DNA from: Bog-473 sp963828505
GTDB taxonomy: Bacteria > Actinomycetota > Acidimicrobiia > Acidimicrobiales > RAAP-2
Assembly (NCBI GenBank): GCA_963828505.1
Contig: CAWHFM010000015.1
Span: forward strand, 62,001 to 126,000
Direction of reading: 5' to 3'
Length of the DNA: 64,000 bases
The stretch's first letter is position 1. Each line of letters starts with the position of its first letter. Under the pieces are notes generated by a model, which saw nothing but the letters and a program-made list of their open reading frames with translations, did no database searches and was not told the DNA's origin. Positions 51,850 to 60,080 of the stretch are shown here, piece after piece. A program made the position numbers and the translations under genes.

Positions 51850-53462
51850 CGGTCCTGCGGTCGGGCTCGGCCACGCACGTCGGACGGGTGCGACAGATCA
51901 ACCAGGATCTGCCGTTGGAGCGGCCGAACCTGTACGCGGTTGCCGACGGGATGGGCGGCCACGTCGGCGGTGAGGTGGCGGCGCGGGTGGCGGTCGAGAC
52001 CCTGGAGCAGTCGTTCGGGCGCGAGCAGACGGCGGACGGCCTCGTCCAGGCCTTCGACGAGGCCAACCTCGCCGTCTGGCAAGAGAGCCAGGTCAACACG
52101 GAGCTGCGCGGGATGGGTACCACGTTGACCGCCGCCGCGCTGGTGGCCGACGCCGACGGGCACGACGTCCTGGCGCTGGCCAACGTGGGCGACTCCCGGG
52201 CTTACGTGTTCTCGGAAGGACAGATCTCCCAGGTCACGGCCGACCACAGCCTGGCCGAGGAGCGCGTGCGCCACGGCGAGATCACGGAGCAAGAGGCCGC
52301 CGTGCACCCGCAACGCCATATCCTCACCCGCGCTCTCGGGGTGTCGCCCGAGGTCGAGACCGACATCTGGGAGCTCCAGCTACGCACGGGAGACCGCCTC
52401 CTCCTGTGCAGCGACGGCCTCTCGAACGAGATCGACATGGAGGACATAGCGGCGGTCCTGGCCGAAGAACCCGATCCGGGCGAGGCGGCGAGGCGGCTGG
52501 TCGACGCGGCCAACCGTCACGGCGGCGCGGACAACATCACCGTGGTCGTCGTCGACGTGCTCGTGGGTGAGGACACCACCGGTTCGACGTCGGTCGTGAG
52601 GCCGCTCCACGTCCCGGCGGCCGTGGTCGCGACGCAGGTCGCGGCCGGAGCGGCAGGAGAAGACGAAAACGACCGCGGCGACGACGACGACGGCGACGGC
52701 GACGAACCCGAGACGCGGGAGGGGGATGGAGTTGCCGCGCCACCGACGCCACCCCTCCCCCCCCCGACATCCCCCGGCGTGACGGAGGGCGCCAGCGCCG
52801 CCACGATCACCGCGGTCGTCCCGGCGATCGACGACACGCTGGCGCCTGGCTCGCGCCTCGGCTTCGACGGCGATAGCTCGTTGGCGGACTCCGGGCCGCA
52901 CAGCGACCAGTTCTTCCTCGGCACGGTCGACTCGGCGCCCCTCGCTCGCGCTTCGGCTCGCGTTCCTCTTGCACCGAGCGAGCCCGTGGACAAGCCCAAG
53001 GTGAAGGAGAGCCGCCGCGCTCGGCGGCGCCGGCTCGGCATCCCGCGGCGCGTGACGTTCCGGGTCTTCTTGTTCGTTCTCCTCGTGGCGGCCGTCCCGG
53101 TGGCGGCCTACTTCGTTCTGAGGTGGTACGCCTACGACAACTGGACGGTCGTGTTGCGGGGCGACCAGGTGGTGGTGGTGCAGGGCCAGTCCGGGGGAGT
53201 GCTGTGGTTCAAGCCGAAGGTTGTGGACCACACCGGCATCACCACCGCGCAGATCCTCCCCCCGGCAGTCGCCGCCATCGGGACCGGGGTCCAGGAACCG
53301 TCGCTGGCCAGCGCGCGGAGCTACGTGCAGAACCTCGTCAGCCAGTACAACCAGCAGCATGCGCCGCCCCCGACGACGACCACCACGACCACGACCACCA
53401 CCACGACGACCGCGGGGGGCTCGACCACGACGACCGCGCCGTTAGGGGCTCCCGCGCCGTGA
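51846..53462 (+). CDS. pstP: PP2C-type serine/threonine phosphatase PstP
   Basis: PstP removes phosphates placed by PknB-type kinases. The 538-residue product has the PP2C metal-binding motifs YAVADGMGGHVGGEVAA, ANVGDSRAY, LLLCSDGLSNEI and GGADNITVVVVD in the first 235 residues. An acidic region (DENDRGDDDDGDGDEPE), one transmembrane helix (FLFVLLVAAVPVAAYFVL) and an extracellular part ending in a run of 14 threonines follow. The start is TTG 51846, overlapping the fhaB stop as TTGA; the frame has no better start. In mycobacteria rodA and pbpA follow, but here the next gene is pknB. Confidence 0.94.
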   Translation: MTVLRSGSATHVGRVRQINQDLPLERPNLYAVADGMGGHVGGEVAARVAVETLEQSFGREQTADGLVQAFDEANLAVWQESQVNTELRGMGTTLTAAALVADADGHDVLALANVGDSRAYVFSEGQISQVTADHSLAEERVRHGEITEQEAAVHPQRHILTRALGVSPEVETDIWELQLRTGDRLLLCSDGLSNEIDMEDIAAVLAEEPDPGEAARRLVDAANRHGGADNITVVVVDVLVGEDTTGSTSVVRPLHVPAAVVATQVAAGAAGEDENDRGDDDDGDGDEPETREGDGVAAPPTPPLPPPTSPGVTEGASAATITAVVPAIDDTLAPGSRLGFDGDSSLADSGPHSDQFFLGTVDSAPLARASARVPLAPSEPVDKPKVKESRRARRRRLGIPRRVTFRVFLFVLLVAAVPVAAYFVLRWYAYDNWTVVLRGDQVVVVQGQSGGVLWFKPKVVDHTGITTAQILPPAVAAIGTGVQEPSLASARSYVQNLVSQYNQQHAPPPTTTTTTTTTTTTTAGGSTTTTAPLGAPAP

Positions 53463-53524
53463 CCAATTACCACCCCGTCCCCGAAGACGCCGTCGCGCCA
53501 CCTCGTGGCGCGGGACGCCCAGCG

Positions 53525-53530
53525 TAGGCT
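53525..53530 (+). promoter_or_regulatory. -10 element for pknB
   Basis: TAGGCT is followed by 9 nt and the ATG at 53540. It suggests that pknB can be transcribed separately from the phosphatase operon. Confidence 0.45.
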
Positions 53531-53539
53531 CAGGGCGCC

Positions 53540-55555
53540 ATGCAGCCGGTCGACACCCCGCGGATCTACTCGGGCCGATACGAGCTGACCCACCTCGTCG
53601 CGCGCGGCGGCATGGCCCTGGTGTATCGCGCCGTCGACCGCGAGCTCGATCGTGCCGTGGCGCTCAAGGTGTTGTTCCCGGAGCTGTCGATCGACCGGGC
53701 CTTCGTCGAGCGCTTCCGCCGGGAGGCCCAGGCAGCCGCCAACCTCTCGCACCCCAACATCGTCCCGGTCTACGACTGGGGCGAGGACGACGGCGCCTAC
53801 TTCATCGTCATGGAGTTCGTCGAGGGCAGGCCGCTCTCAGCCGTGCTGCGGGAAGATCCGCCGATGGAGCCGGAGCAGATCGCCCGCATCGGGGCGGGAG
53901 TCGCCGCCGCGCTCGCCTTCGCCCACCGGCACGGCGTCGTCCACCGGGACGTGAAGCCGGGGAACATCCTCATGACCCCCGAGGGGGACGTGAAAGTCAC
54001 CGACTTCGGCATCGCCCGCGCCATCAACACGGAGGAGAGCCTCACGCAGACGGGCGCGGTCATGGGGACGGCGGCCTACTTCTCGCCCGAGCAGGCCGAA
54101 GGAAAGGGTGTCGACGCACGCAGCGACATCTACAGCCTCGGTGTCGTCCTCTACGAGATGTCGGTGGGTCGCCCTCCGTTCACCGGTGACTCCCCGGTCG
54201 CCGTCGCCTCCAAGCACGTGCGCGACCACCCGGTGCTGCCGCGGGTGGCCAACCCGGCGGTGCCCGCCGCGTTCGAGGCCGTGGTGATGAAGGCGCTAGC
54301 CAAGAACCCTGCGGACCGCTACTCCTCGGCCGAGGAGCTGCGGGCCGATCTCCTGCGCTTCGCCGACGGGCGGCCGGTCGAGGCCGTCGACGTGGCCGCT
54401 ACCGGCGTCATGGGCGCGGTCGGCGCCTTCGACGCCACCGAGGCCGTCATGACGACCGGGCAGACTCAGGCCATCCCGCTCGACGGCCGGACCTACCCGG
54501 GCGGCGAGGACGAAGAGAAGGAGCGCAAGCGTCGGACGCGCCGCCTCGTCGCTCTCCTTGTCGTACTCCTGGTCGCGCTCGCCGTCGTCGCGTTCTTCCT
54601 GGTGCGCGCGCTGGGCGGCGGATCGAACGTGAACGTGCCGGATGTCGTGGGCCTGCCCCAGGCCGTCGCCATCCACACACTCCAGGACGAGGGGCTCGTC
54701 GTCGGCCAGATCACCTCCCAGCAGAACCCCCGTACCAGGGGCACCGTCTTGTCGACCGACCCGACTTCGGGGGCCTCGGTGGCGAAGAGCTCAATGGTCG
54801 ACCTGGTGGTCAGTGCCGGCCCGAACGTCCCGATCGTCACGGTGCCGCCGGTCAAGGGCGACCCGCTGGCACAGGCCATTCAGGCGTTGAACGTGGTGGG
54901 GCTGGCGTACACCGTGCACAACGTGCCGGGCGGTAACCAGCCGGAAGGCACCGTGCTCGGTCAGTCGCCACCGGGCGGGAGCAAGGTCAAGCAGACGACG
55001 AAGGTGGTCCTGACCGTGTCGGCCAGCCAGACCTCGGTCTCGGTGCCGTCCGTCGTCGGGCAGACGCCGACGGCAGCCGGTGCCATCTTGAACCAGGCAC
55101 ACCTCAACGTGGGGGGTCAGACGGGTGCCTGCTCCGACCAGTACGCCGGCGGGCTGGTCTCGGCCCAGAACCCCGGGGCGGGACAGACCGTGCCCCCGAA
55201 CACGGCCGTCTCGGTCGTGATCTCCACCGGGCGTTGTGCCACCGTGCCCGGCGTGGTCGGTCAGGGCGCCTCGGCGGCCCAGCAGGCCATCTCGACCGCC
55301 GGGCTCGTCGCCAACACCACCTTCGACACCGCGTGCCCCGGCGGGGCCAGCCCGGGCTTCGTCGACGCCCAGAACCCGGCCGCCAACACCCAGGTGGCCA
55401 CGGGGAGCACGGTCACCATCTCGGTCTGTCAGCCCTCGACCACGACCACCTCGACCAGCACGACGACCACGAGCACGACGGACCTCCCGACCACGACCTC
55501 TCCCACGACTGGGAATTCGGGCGCTACCGGTCAGGAGCCCAAGGGCGGTCGCTGA
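53540..55555 (+). CDS. pknB: Serine/threonine protein kinase PknB with PASTA domains
   Basis: This transmembrane kinase senses peptidoglycan fragments and controls growth and division. The 671-residue product has the glycine loop LVARGGMALVYRAVD, the catalytic lysine in VALKVLFPE, the catalytic loop VVHRDVKPGNILMT (about 135-146) and DFGIARAINTEESLTQTGAV (activation loop threonines). One helix, RLVALLVVLLVALAVVAFF, is followed outside by four PASTA-type repeats (for example VNVPDVVGLPQAVAIHTLQD and VSVPSVVGQTPTAAGAILNQ). A Thr/Ser-rich tail ends the protein. The tail is not usual in mycobacterial PknB. No pknA gene is adjacent. Confidence 0.96.
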   Translation: MQPVDTPRIYSGRYELTHLVARGGMALVYRAVDRELDRAVALKVLFPELSIDRAFVERFRREAQAAANLSHPNIVPVYDWGEDDGAYFIVMEFVEGRPLSAVLREDPPMEPEQIARIGAGVAAALAFAHRHGVVHRDVKPGNILMTPEGDVKVTDFGIARAINTEESLTQTGAVMGTAAYFSPEQAEGKGVDARSDIYSLGVVLYEMSVGRPPFTGDSPVAVASKHVRDHPVLPRVANPAVPAAFEAVVMKALAKNPADRYSSAEELRADLLRFADGRPVEAVDVAATGVMGAVGAFDATEAVMTTGQTQAIPLDGRTYPGGEDEEKERKRRTRRLVALLVVLLVALAVVAFFLVRALGGGSNVNVPDVVGLPQAVAIHTLQDEGLVVGQITSQQNPRTRGTVLSTDPTSGASVAKSSMVDLVVSAGPNVPIVTVPPVKGDPLAQAIQALNVVGLAYTVHNVPGGNQPEGTVLGQSPPGGSKVKQTTKVVLTVSASQTSVSVPSVVGQTPTAAGAILNQAHLNVGGQTGACSDQYAGGLVSAQNPGAGQTVPPNTAVSVVISTGRCATVPGVVGQGASAAQQAISTAGLVANTTFDTACPGGASPGFVDAQNPAANTQVATGSTVTISVCQPSTTTTSTSTTTTSTTDLPTTTSPTTGNSGATGQEPKGGR

Positions 55556-55566
55556 CGGTCGCTCCG

Positions 55567-56172
55567 TCAGCCGGAAGCGGGGGTCACGGCGAGCGTGCCC
55601 AGCTGAGCCAGGAAGTTGGCGAGGAGGGCAGGGCCGGAAGCGGTCAGGACGGACTCGGGGTGGAACTGCACCCCTTCGACCCCCAGCGATCGGTGGCGCA
55701 GGCCCATGACCACCCCGTCGCGCGAGGTAGCCGTCACCTCCAGCTCGCCGGGTACCGACTCGGGCCGGACCACGAGCGAGTGGTAGCGCGTGGCTACGAA
55801 AGGGTTGGGAAGCCCGGCGAAGAGGCCCGTTCCGTCGTGGTGGATCTCGGAGGTCTTGCCGTGCATGAGATGCGGTGCGGCGACGACCTCGGCGCCGAAA
55901 GCCTGGCCGATGCACTGGTGGCCCAGGCAGACCCCGAGGATCGGCACCTCGCCGGCCAGGTCCCCGATGGCACGGAGGCTGACGCCGCCGTCCTCGGGCC
56001 GGCCCGGGCCGGGCGAGACCAGCACGGCGTCGGGTTGCTCGGCCCGGATGCCGGCCACGTCGATGGCGTCGTTGCGGAAGACGACCGGGTCCGCGCCCAG
56101 CTCGCCCAGCTCCTGGACCAGGTTGTAGACGAAGGAGTCGTAGTTGTCGATGACGAGCACGCGGGCGCCCAT
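55567..56172 (-). CDS. trpG: Anthranilate/para-aminobenzoate synthase glutamine amidotransferase subunit
   Basis: The enzyme supplies ammonia from glutamine to TrpE or PabB. The 201-residue product has VLVIDNYDSFVYNLVQELGE, the oxyanion strand VLVSPGPGRPEDGG and the nucleophile cysteine in PILGVCLGHQCIGQAFGAEV. The histidine-glutamate pair is in GVQFHPESVLTASG. Length is normal. No trpE or pabB is in the window, so it may serve folate, tryptophan or both. ATG 56172 was chosen because the domain begins there and TACGAT lies 9 nt upstream. The same locus in mycobacteria is annotated trpG. Confidence 0.93.
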   Translation of the reverse strand: MGARVLVIDNYDSFVYNLVQELGELGADPVVFRNDAIDVAGIRAEQPDAVLVSPGPGRPEDGGVSLRAIGDLAGEVPILGVCLGHQCIGQAFGAEVVAAPHLMHGKTSEIHHDGTGLFAGLPNPFVATRYHSLVVRPESVPGELEVTATSRDGVVMGLRHRSLGVEGVQFHPESVLTASGPALLANFLAQLGTLAVTPASG

Positions 56173-56181
56173 GGGTGGCCG

Positions 56182-56213
56182 ATCGTACCGGAGCCCGGTC
56201 GGCTGGCTAACCT
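56182..56213. promoter_or_regulatory. Divergent -10 elements for trpG and crgA
   Basis: On the minus strand TACGAT (56182-56187) is followed by 9 nt and the trpG ATG. On the plus strand TAACCT (56208-56213) is followed by 8 nt and the crgA GTG. The two starts are only 49 bp apart. Confidence 0.45.
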
Positions 56214-56221
56214 CTGCCCTC

Positions 56222-56542
56222 GTGGCAACGAGCACCAAGGGACCGGGTGGCGCTTCGCGCAAGGGCAAGTCGGCGGCCGGCCGCACCTCGACGTCGAAGG
56301 TGGGCCGGTACAAGACGGCCGAGGAGAGCGGGCGCTACACCGCGCCCATCCCCAAGAGCGTCCGTCACAGCCCCCCGTGGTTCGGCGCGCTCATCCTGGT
56401 GCTGCTCATCGGCGGGGTCGCCGTCATCACCGTCAACTACCTGGGCCACCTGCCGTTCATGGCCCACGGCTCGCCCTGGGGTCTGGTCATCGGCCTGGTG
56501 GCGATCTTCTCGGGTTTCCTGCTGGCCACCCGCTATCGCTGA
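56222..56542 (+). CDS. crgA: Cell division protein CrgA
   Basis: CrgA is a small actinobacterial membrane protein that joins FtsZ, FtsQ, FtsI and PBPs at the septum. The 106-residue product has a basic, glycine- and serine-rich start, the conserved block SGRYTAPIPKSVRHSPPWFG and two helices (LILVLLIGGVAVITVNYLG and LVIGLVAIFSGFLLATRY). GTG 56222 is supported by TAACCT 8 nt upstream. It lies in its usual place beside trpG and the Ser/Thr kinase genes. Confidence 0.93.
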   Translation: MATSTKGPGGASRKGKSAAGRTSTSKVGRYKTAEESGRYTAPIPKSVRHSPPWFGALILVLLIGGVAVITVNYLGHLPFMAHGSPWGLVIGLVAIFSGFLLATRYR

Positions 56543-56588
56543 ACCGGGCCGGGCCGGGCCGGGCCGCGTCGACGCGCCCGCGCCTGCG

Positions 56589-57776
56589 TCAGCCCAGCCG
56601 CTCGATGACGGTCGCGTTGGCCAGCCCGCCGCCCTCACACATCGTCAGGAGCCCGTAGCGCCCGTCGGTGCGCTCGAGCTCGTTGACGAGCGAGGCCATG
56701 AGCTTGCCGCCCGAGGCGCCCAGAGGGTGGCCCAGCGCGATGGCCCCGCCGTTGGGGTTGACGAGGTCCATGTTGGGGTGGTGCTCCTTCTCCCAGGCCA
56801 GCACGACCGAGGCGAACGCCTCGTTGATCTCCACTGCGTCGATGTCGTCGAGCGTCAACTTGGCGCGCTCGAGCACGGTGGTGGTGGCCGGGATCGGACC
56901 CGTGAGCATGGTCACCGGGTCGACGCCGGCCAGGGCGAAGGCGCAGAAGCGCGCCCGTGGGGTCAGCCCCAGCGAGCTGGCCTTCTCCTCGCTCATGATC
57001 AGCACTGCCGACGAGCCGTCGGTGATCTGCGACGAGTTCCCCGCCGTGACCTTGCCGTCCTCCTTGAAGGCCGGCTTCAGGTTGGCGAGCGCCTCCACGG
57101 TCGAGTTGGGCCTGATGCCCTCGTCGGCGGCGAACACCTCGTCGGTGTCGTTGCCCTCGTCGTCGTGGACCGAGACGGGCACGATCTCACGCTCGAACCG
57201 GCCTTCGGCCGTTGCGCGCGCCGCCCGCTGGTGGCTGCGCACGGAGTAGGCGTCCAGCTCCTGGCGCGAGATGCCCCACTGGTCGGCGATCATCTCAGCC
57301 CCGATGCCCTGTCCCTTGAGCCGGCTGTGCCCCTCGTCGTCGGTGTAGCGGGCCATCATGCGTGGGCCGAAGGGAAAACCGAAGTCGCGCACGACCGACG
57401 AGCCCATCGGGGTGTGCGTCATCGACTCGACCCCGGCCGCCACCACGACGTCGTAGGCGCCGGCGATCACGCCCTGGGCTGCGAAGTGGATCGCCTGCTG
57501 GGACGACCCGCACTGGCGGTCGATGGTGGTGGCGGGGACGGACTCGGGCCAGCCCGCGGCCAGCACGGCGTTACGCCCGATGTTGAGCGACTGCTCCGAG
57601 ACCTGCATGACGCAGCCCATGATCACGTCGTCCACCTGGGCCGGGTCCAGGCCGTTGCGCTCGGCCAGGGCCTTGAGCGTCTCCGACGCCAGGTCGACGG
57701 CGTGCCAGTTGCGAAGCTTCCCGTTTCGCTTGCCCCCGGCGGTGCGGACGGCGTCGACGATGACTGCGGTGGTCAT
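56589..57776 (-). CDS. Acetyl-CoA acetyltransferase (thiolase)
   Basis: This enzyme either cleaves 3-ketoacyl-CoA or joins two acyl-CoA units. The 395-residue product has the acylation cysteine in TTIDRQCGSSQQAIHFAAQG, with GVESMTHTPMG downstream. NEAFASVVLAWEKEH, the histidine motif NPNGGAIALGHPLGASGG and the second cysteine in LTMCEGGGLANATVIE complete the active site. The start at 57776 is supported by GGAGGAG upstream. It is probably part of fatty-acid or aromatic-acid breakdown, as the acyl-CoA synthetase of this window would be. Confidence 0.94.
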   Translation of the reverse strand: MTTAVIVDAVRTAGGKRNGKLRNWHAVDLASETLKALAERNGLDPAQVDDVIMGCVMQVSEQSLNIGRNAVLAAGWPESVPATTIDRQCGSSQQAIHFAAQGVIAGAYDVVVAAGVESMTHTPMGSSVVRDFGFPFGPRMMARYTDDEGHSRLKGQGIGAEMIADQWGISRQELDAYSVRSHQRAARATAEGRFEREIVPVSVHDDEGNDTDEVFAADEGIRPNSTVEALANLKPAFKEDGKVTAGNSSQITDGSSAVLIMSEEKASSLGLTPRARFCAFALAGVDPVTMLTGPIPATTTVLERAKLTLDDIDAVEINEAFASVVLAWEKEHHPNMDLVNPNGGAIALGHPLGASGGKLMASLVNELERTDGRYGLLTMCEGGGLANATVIERLG

Positions 57777-57885
57777 GGCGTGTCTCCTCCCAGCTCCGGC
57801 GGCGGGCAGTCCCGGCCGGGTCAAGATCGACCCAGTTTACCGGCCCCGGGGAGGTCCCCCACCTGGGGGCCGCGACCGGGAGGAT

Positions 57886-57891
57886 TAGGGT
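57886..57891 (+). promoter_or_regulatory. -10 element for the thioesterase-like gene
   Basis: TAGGGT is followed by 9 nt and the ATG at 57901. Confidence 0.45.
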
Positions 57892-57900
57892 CTGCCGGCG

Positions 57901-58404
57901 ATGACCGGCAGCGGGAGTGACGAAGGGAAGAAAGACGACACCCGCCAGGCGGCGGCGGCGGCGGCCAAGGACATGGACCGCTGGCTCGGCGACGGGGGCA
58001 TGCCCATCATCGACGTGGTCGGCGGCGCGTTCACCGGCTACGGCGTCGACGGCGAGGACCTGGGCTGGGTGGACGGCACCTTCACGCCCACGGAGATGGC
58101 GTGCAACCCGCACGGGATCACCCAGGCCGGTGTGCACGCGTTGCTGCTCGATGCGTGCATGAACTTCGCCATCAACGCCGCCTTGCCCGGCAGGGCGCGC
58201 ACACGGGGAACGCTCGAGATCAAGACGGAGACGATGCGGCCGGCTCTCAAGGGCGAGCCGTACGTGCTCCGGGGCGAGGTGGTGAGGTTGGCCCGCCAGG
58301 TCGCCTACGCCGAGGGCGCCGTGCGTGACGCCGGGGGCACGCTCCTGAGCCGGGCGACCGGGACCTTTCTCCTGCATCGACCGGAACCCGACCCCTCCCC
58401 CTGA
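57901..58404 (+). CDS. PaaI-type hotdog-fold thioesterase
   Basis: The 167-residue product fits the hotdog thioesterase family that hydrolyses acyl-CoA. The family core is seen in EMACNPHGITQAGVHALLLD, which ends in the helix with DACMNFAINAA, and in TLEIKTETMRPALKGEPYVL. YAEGAVRDAGGTLLSRATG follows. The N-terminal part is a charged tail. It is divergent from the thiolase gene with short promoter spacing. Specific substrate unknown. Confidence 0.82.
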   Translation: MTGSGSDEGKKDDTRQAAAAAAKDMDRWLGDGGMPIIDVVGGAFTGYGVDGEDLGWVDGTFTPTEMACNPHGITQAGVHALLLDACMNFAINAALPGRARTRGTLEIKTETMRPALKGEPYVLRGEVVRLARQVAYAEGAVRDAGGTLLSRATGTFLLHRPEPDPSP

Positions 58405-58495
58405 CCCCTACTGGGTCCCGCCGCCCGGACCCGGCGTCTGCCGTATCTGCTGCGGCCCGGCCGCCGGCCATGCGCTGTGCTTCGCCTGTGGCGTC

Positions 58496-59152
58496 GTGGG
58501 GCGGCGTCTGGGCTTCCCGCTGACCCCGGTGGTACCGCTGCGGCTGTGCCCGATCCCCGGTCCGCTCTACACCGTGCTGATGGGGTACAAGGAGTCGCCG
58601 GTCGCCGAGGCCCGCGCCCGCTATGCCACCATGCCGGCGCGCCTTCTCCGCGAGTTCCTGGCGGCCCACGCCGGCTGCGTCGCCGCTGTGGCGGGAGGAC
58701 CCTTGGGCGTCGCCCTCGGCGTGCCCTCGACCGCCCGGCCCAACGGTGCCCCGCTCACGGCGCTCGACGGGATGGCCGGGGCAGCCGAAGCGGGCGGGGC
58801 CTGCTGGTCGCCCGCCGTGCTTCGCCGCGCCGCCGCTCCAGTCGGGCATATGCACCCCGATGCCGGCGCCTTCTCGGTCTTGCCGGAGGCACACCGGCGA
58901 CTGGAGGGAGAACGCGTGCTGCTGTTCGACGACACCTACGTCAGCGGGGCGCGGGCGCAGAGCGCGGCGGCCGCGCTGCGGCGGGCCGGTGCGGCGGCGG
59001 TGGTGGTCGTCGTGCTCGGGCGCGTCCTCCGGCCCGACCGCGCTCCCTCCCACGCCGCTTTCCTGCGAGCGCACCGGCGTGCGGGGCCCGAGGCGGGCCG
59101 CGCCTGCTCACCGTGCTGCCGTTGCACTCAGGCCGGGACGCCCAGCGAGTAG
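58496..59152 (+). CDS. ComF-like phosphoribosyltransferase-domain protein, start uncertain
   Basis: The product has a PRPP-binding loop of the type I phosphoribosyltransferase fold, VLLFDDTYVSGARAQSAAAA (about residues 138-157). An N-terminal block LRLCPIPGPLYTVLMGYKES precedes it. Upstream of GTG 58496 the same frame encodes CRICCGPAAGHALCFACG, a cysteine-rich zinc ribbon like that of ComF, but no ATG, GTG or TTG lies before it. The true start is either a rare codon near 58400 or the frame is broken there. ComF-type proteins act in DNA uptake, though this form has no known function. The 3' end overlaps the convergent SDR gene by 25 bp. Confidence 0.65.
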   Translation: MGRRLGFPLTPVVPLRLCPIPGPLYTVLMGYKESPVAEARARYATMPARLLREFLAAHAGCVAAVAGGPLGVALGVPSTARPNGAPLTALDGMAGAAEAGGACWSPAVLRRAAAPVGHMHPDAGAFSVLPEAHRRLEGERVLLFDDTYVSGARAQSAAAALRRAGAAAVVVVVLGRVLRPDRAPSHAAFLRAHRRAGPEAGRACSPCCRCTQAGTPSE

Positions 59153-60075
59153 CGCACTCCGGTCAGCTCCTCCGAGGTCGTCCAGAGCGCGGCGGCGTCG
59201 GCCCGGTCGCGAGCGTGTCGCGACGGCGTGACCACACGGGGCGGCCCCCAGAGCTGGAGCGGACCGCCCGGCCCGACGTACTGCCCACCGTGCACGGACG
59301 ATGAGGTCGCGGCGCAGAGGACGGGCAGGGCTCCCGCCGCCGTGGCTTGCCCGATCGTCGCCCCGGCGGCGCGCGCCAGCTTCCGTCGCACCCGGCCGCC
59401 CTTCAGGTCGGCACCGTTGCCGGCCAGGTTGCTCCGCGTCCAGCCGGGGTGTGCCGCCACGGCGATGGTCCGCAGCGCGGCCGCGGCGAGCCGGCGTTGG
59501 AGTTCGGCCACGAAGAGGAGGTTGGCCAGCTTCGACGTGCCGTACGCCTCCCAGGGGTTGGCGATCCGGACTCCGGCGACGTCGTCCGCGCGCAGGCGCC
59601 CGATGCGGTGCACGTGCGAGCTGACGCCGACGATCCGGGAGCGCTCGGTAGTCACGACGCGCTCGAGCAGCAGGCCGGTGAGGGCGAAATGCCCCAGGTG
59701 GTTCGTGGCCATGTGCAGCTCGAATCCGTCCGCCGTGAGCTGGTGCGGCGCGCCCATGACGCCGGCGTTGTTCACGAGGAGGTCGAGGCGGGCGTGGCGG
59801 GCCAGGAACGAGGCGGCGGCATGGCGGACCGAGTCCAGGTCGGCCAGGTCGAGCGTCAGCACCTCGAGCGAACTGCGACTCAGGTCGTTGTCGAGCTCGT
59901 CGTAGGCCCGCCGGGCCCTCGCCTCGTCGCGGCAGGCCATCACCACATGCGCGCCGTGCTCGGCCAGGGCACGTGTCGTCTCGAACCCGATGCCGCTGTT
60001 GGCCCCGGTGACGAGGGCGACCCGTCCGGTCAGGTCGCCGATGTCGTCCTCGGTCCAGGTGCCGCCGGTCGCCAC
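59128..60075 (-). CDS. Short-chain dehydrogenase/reductase
   Basis: This NAD(P)-dependent oxidoreductase of 315 residues has GRVALVTGANSGIGFETTRA at the cofactor site. The structural motif is LLVNNAGVMGAPHQ, and the catalytic site YGTSKLANLLFVAELQ corresponds to YxxxK. SRIVGVSSHVHRIG carries the catalytic serine. The pattern is that of the retinol-dehydrogenase-like or WW-domain oxidoreductase-like group. GTG 60075 was chosen because the frame is contiguous and begins 5 nt after the pirin stop, which suggests one transcript with the pirin gene. Confidence 0.9.
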   Translation of the reverse strand: MATGGTWTEDDIGDLTGRVALVTGANSGIGFETTRALAEHGAHVVMACRDEARARRAYDELDNDLSRSSLEVLTLDLADLDSVRHAAASFLARHARLDLLVNNAGVMGAPHQLTADGFELHMATNHLGHFALTGLLLERVVTTERSRIVGVSSHVHRIGRLRADDVAGVRIANPWEAYGTSKLANLLFVAELQRRLAAAALRTIAVAAHPGWTRSNLAGNGADLKGGRVRRKLARAAGATIGQATAAGALPVLCAATSSSVHGGQYVGPGGPLQLWGPPRVVTPSRHARDRADAAALWTTSEELTGVRYSLGVPA

Positions 60076-60080
60076 GGTCG

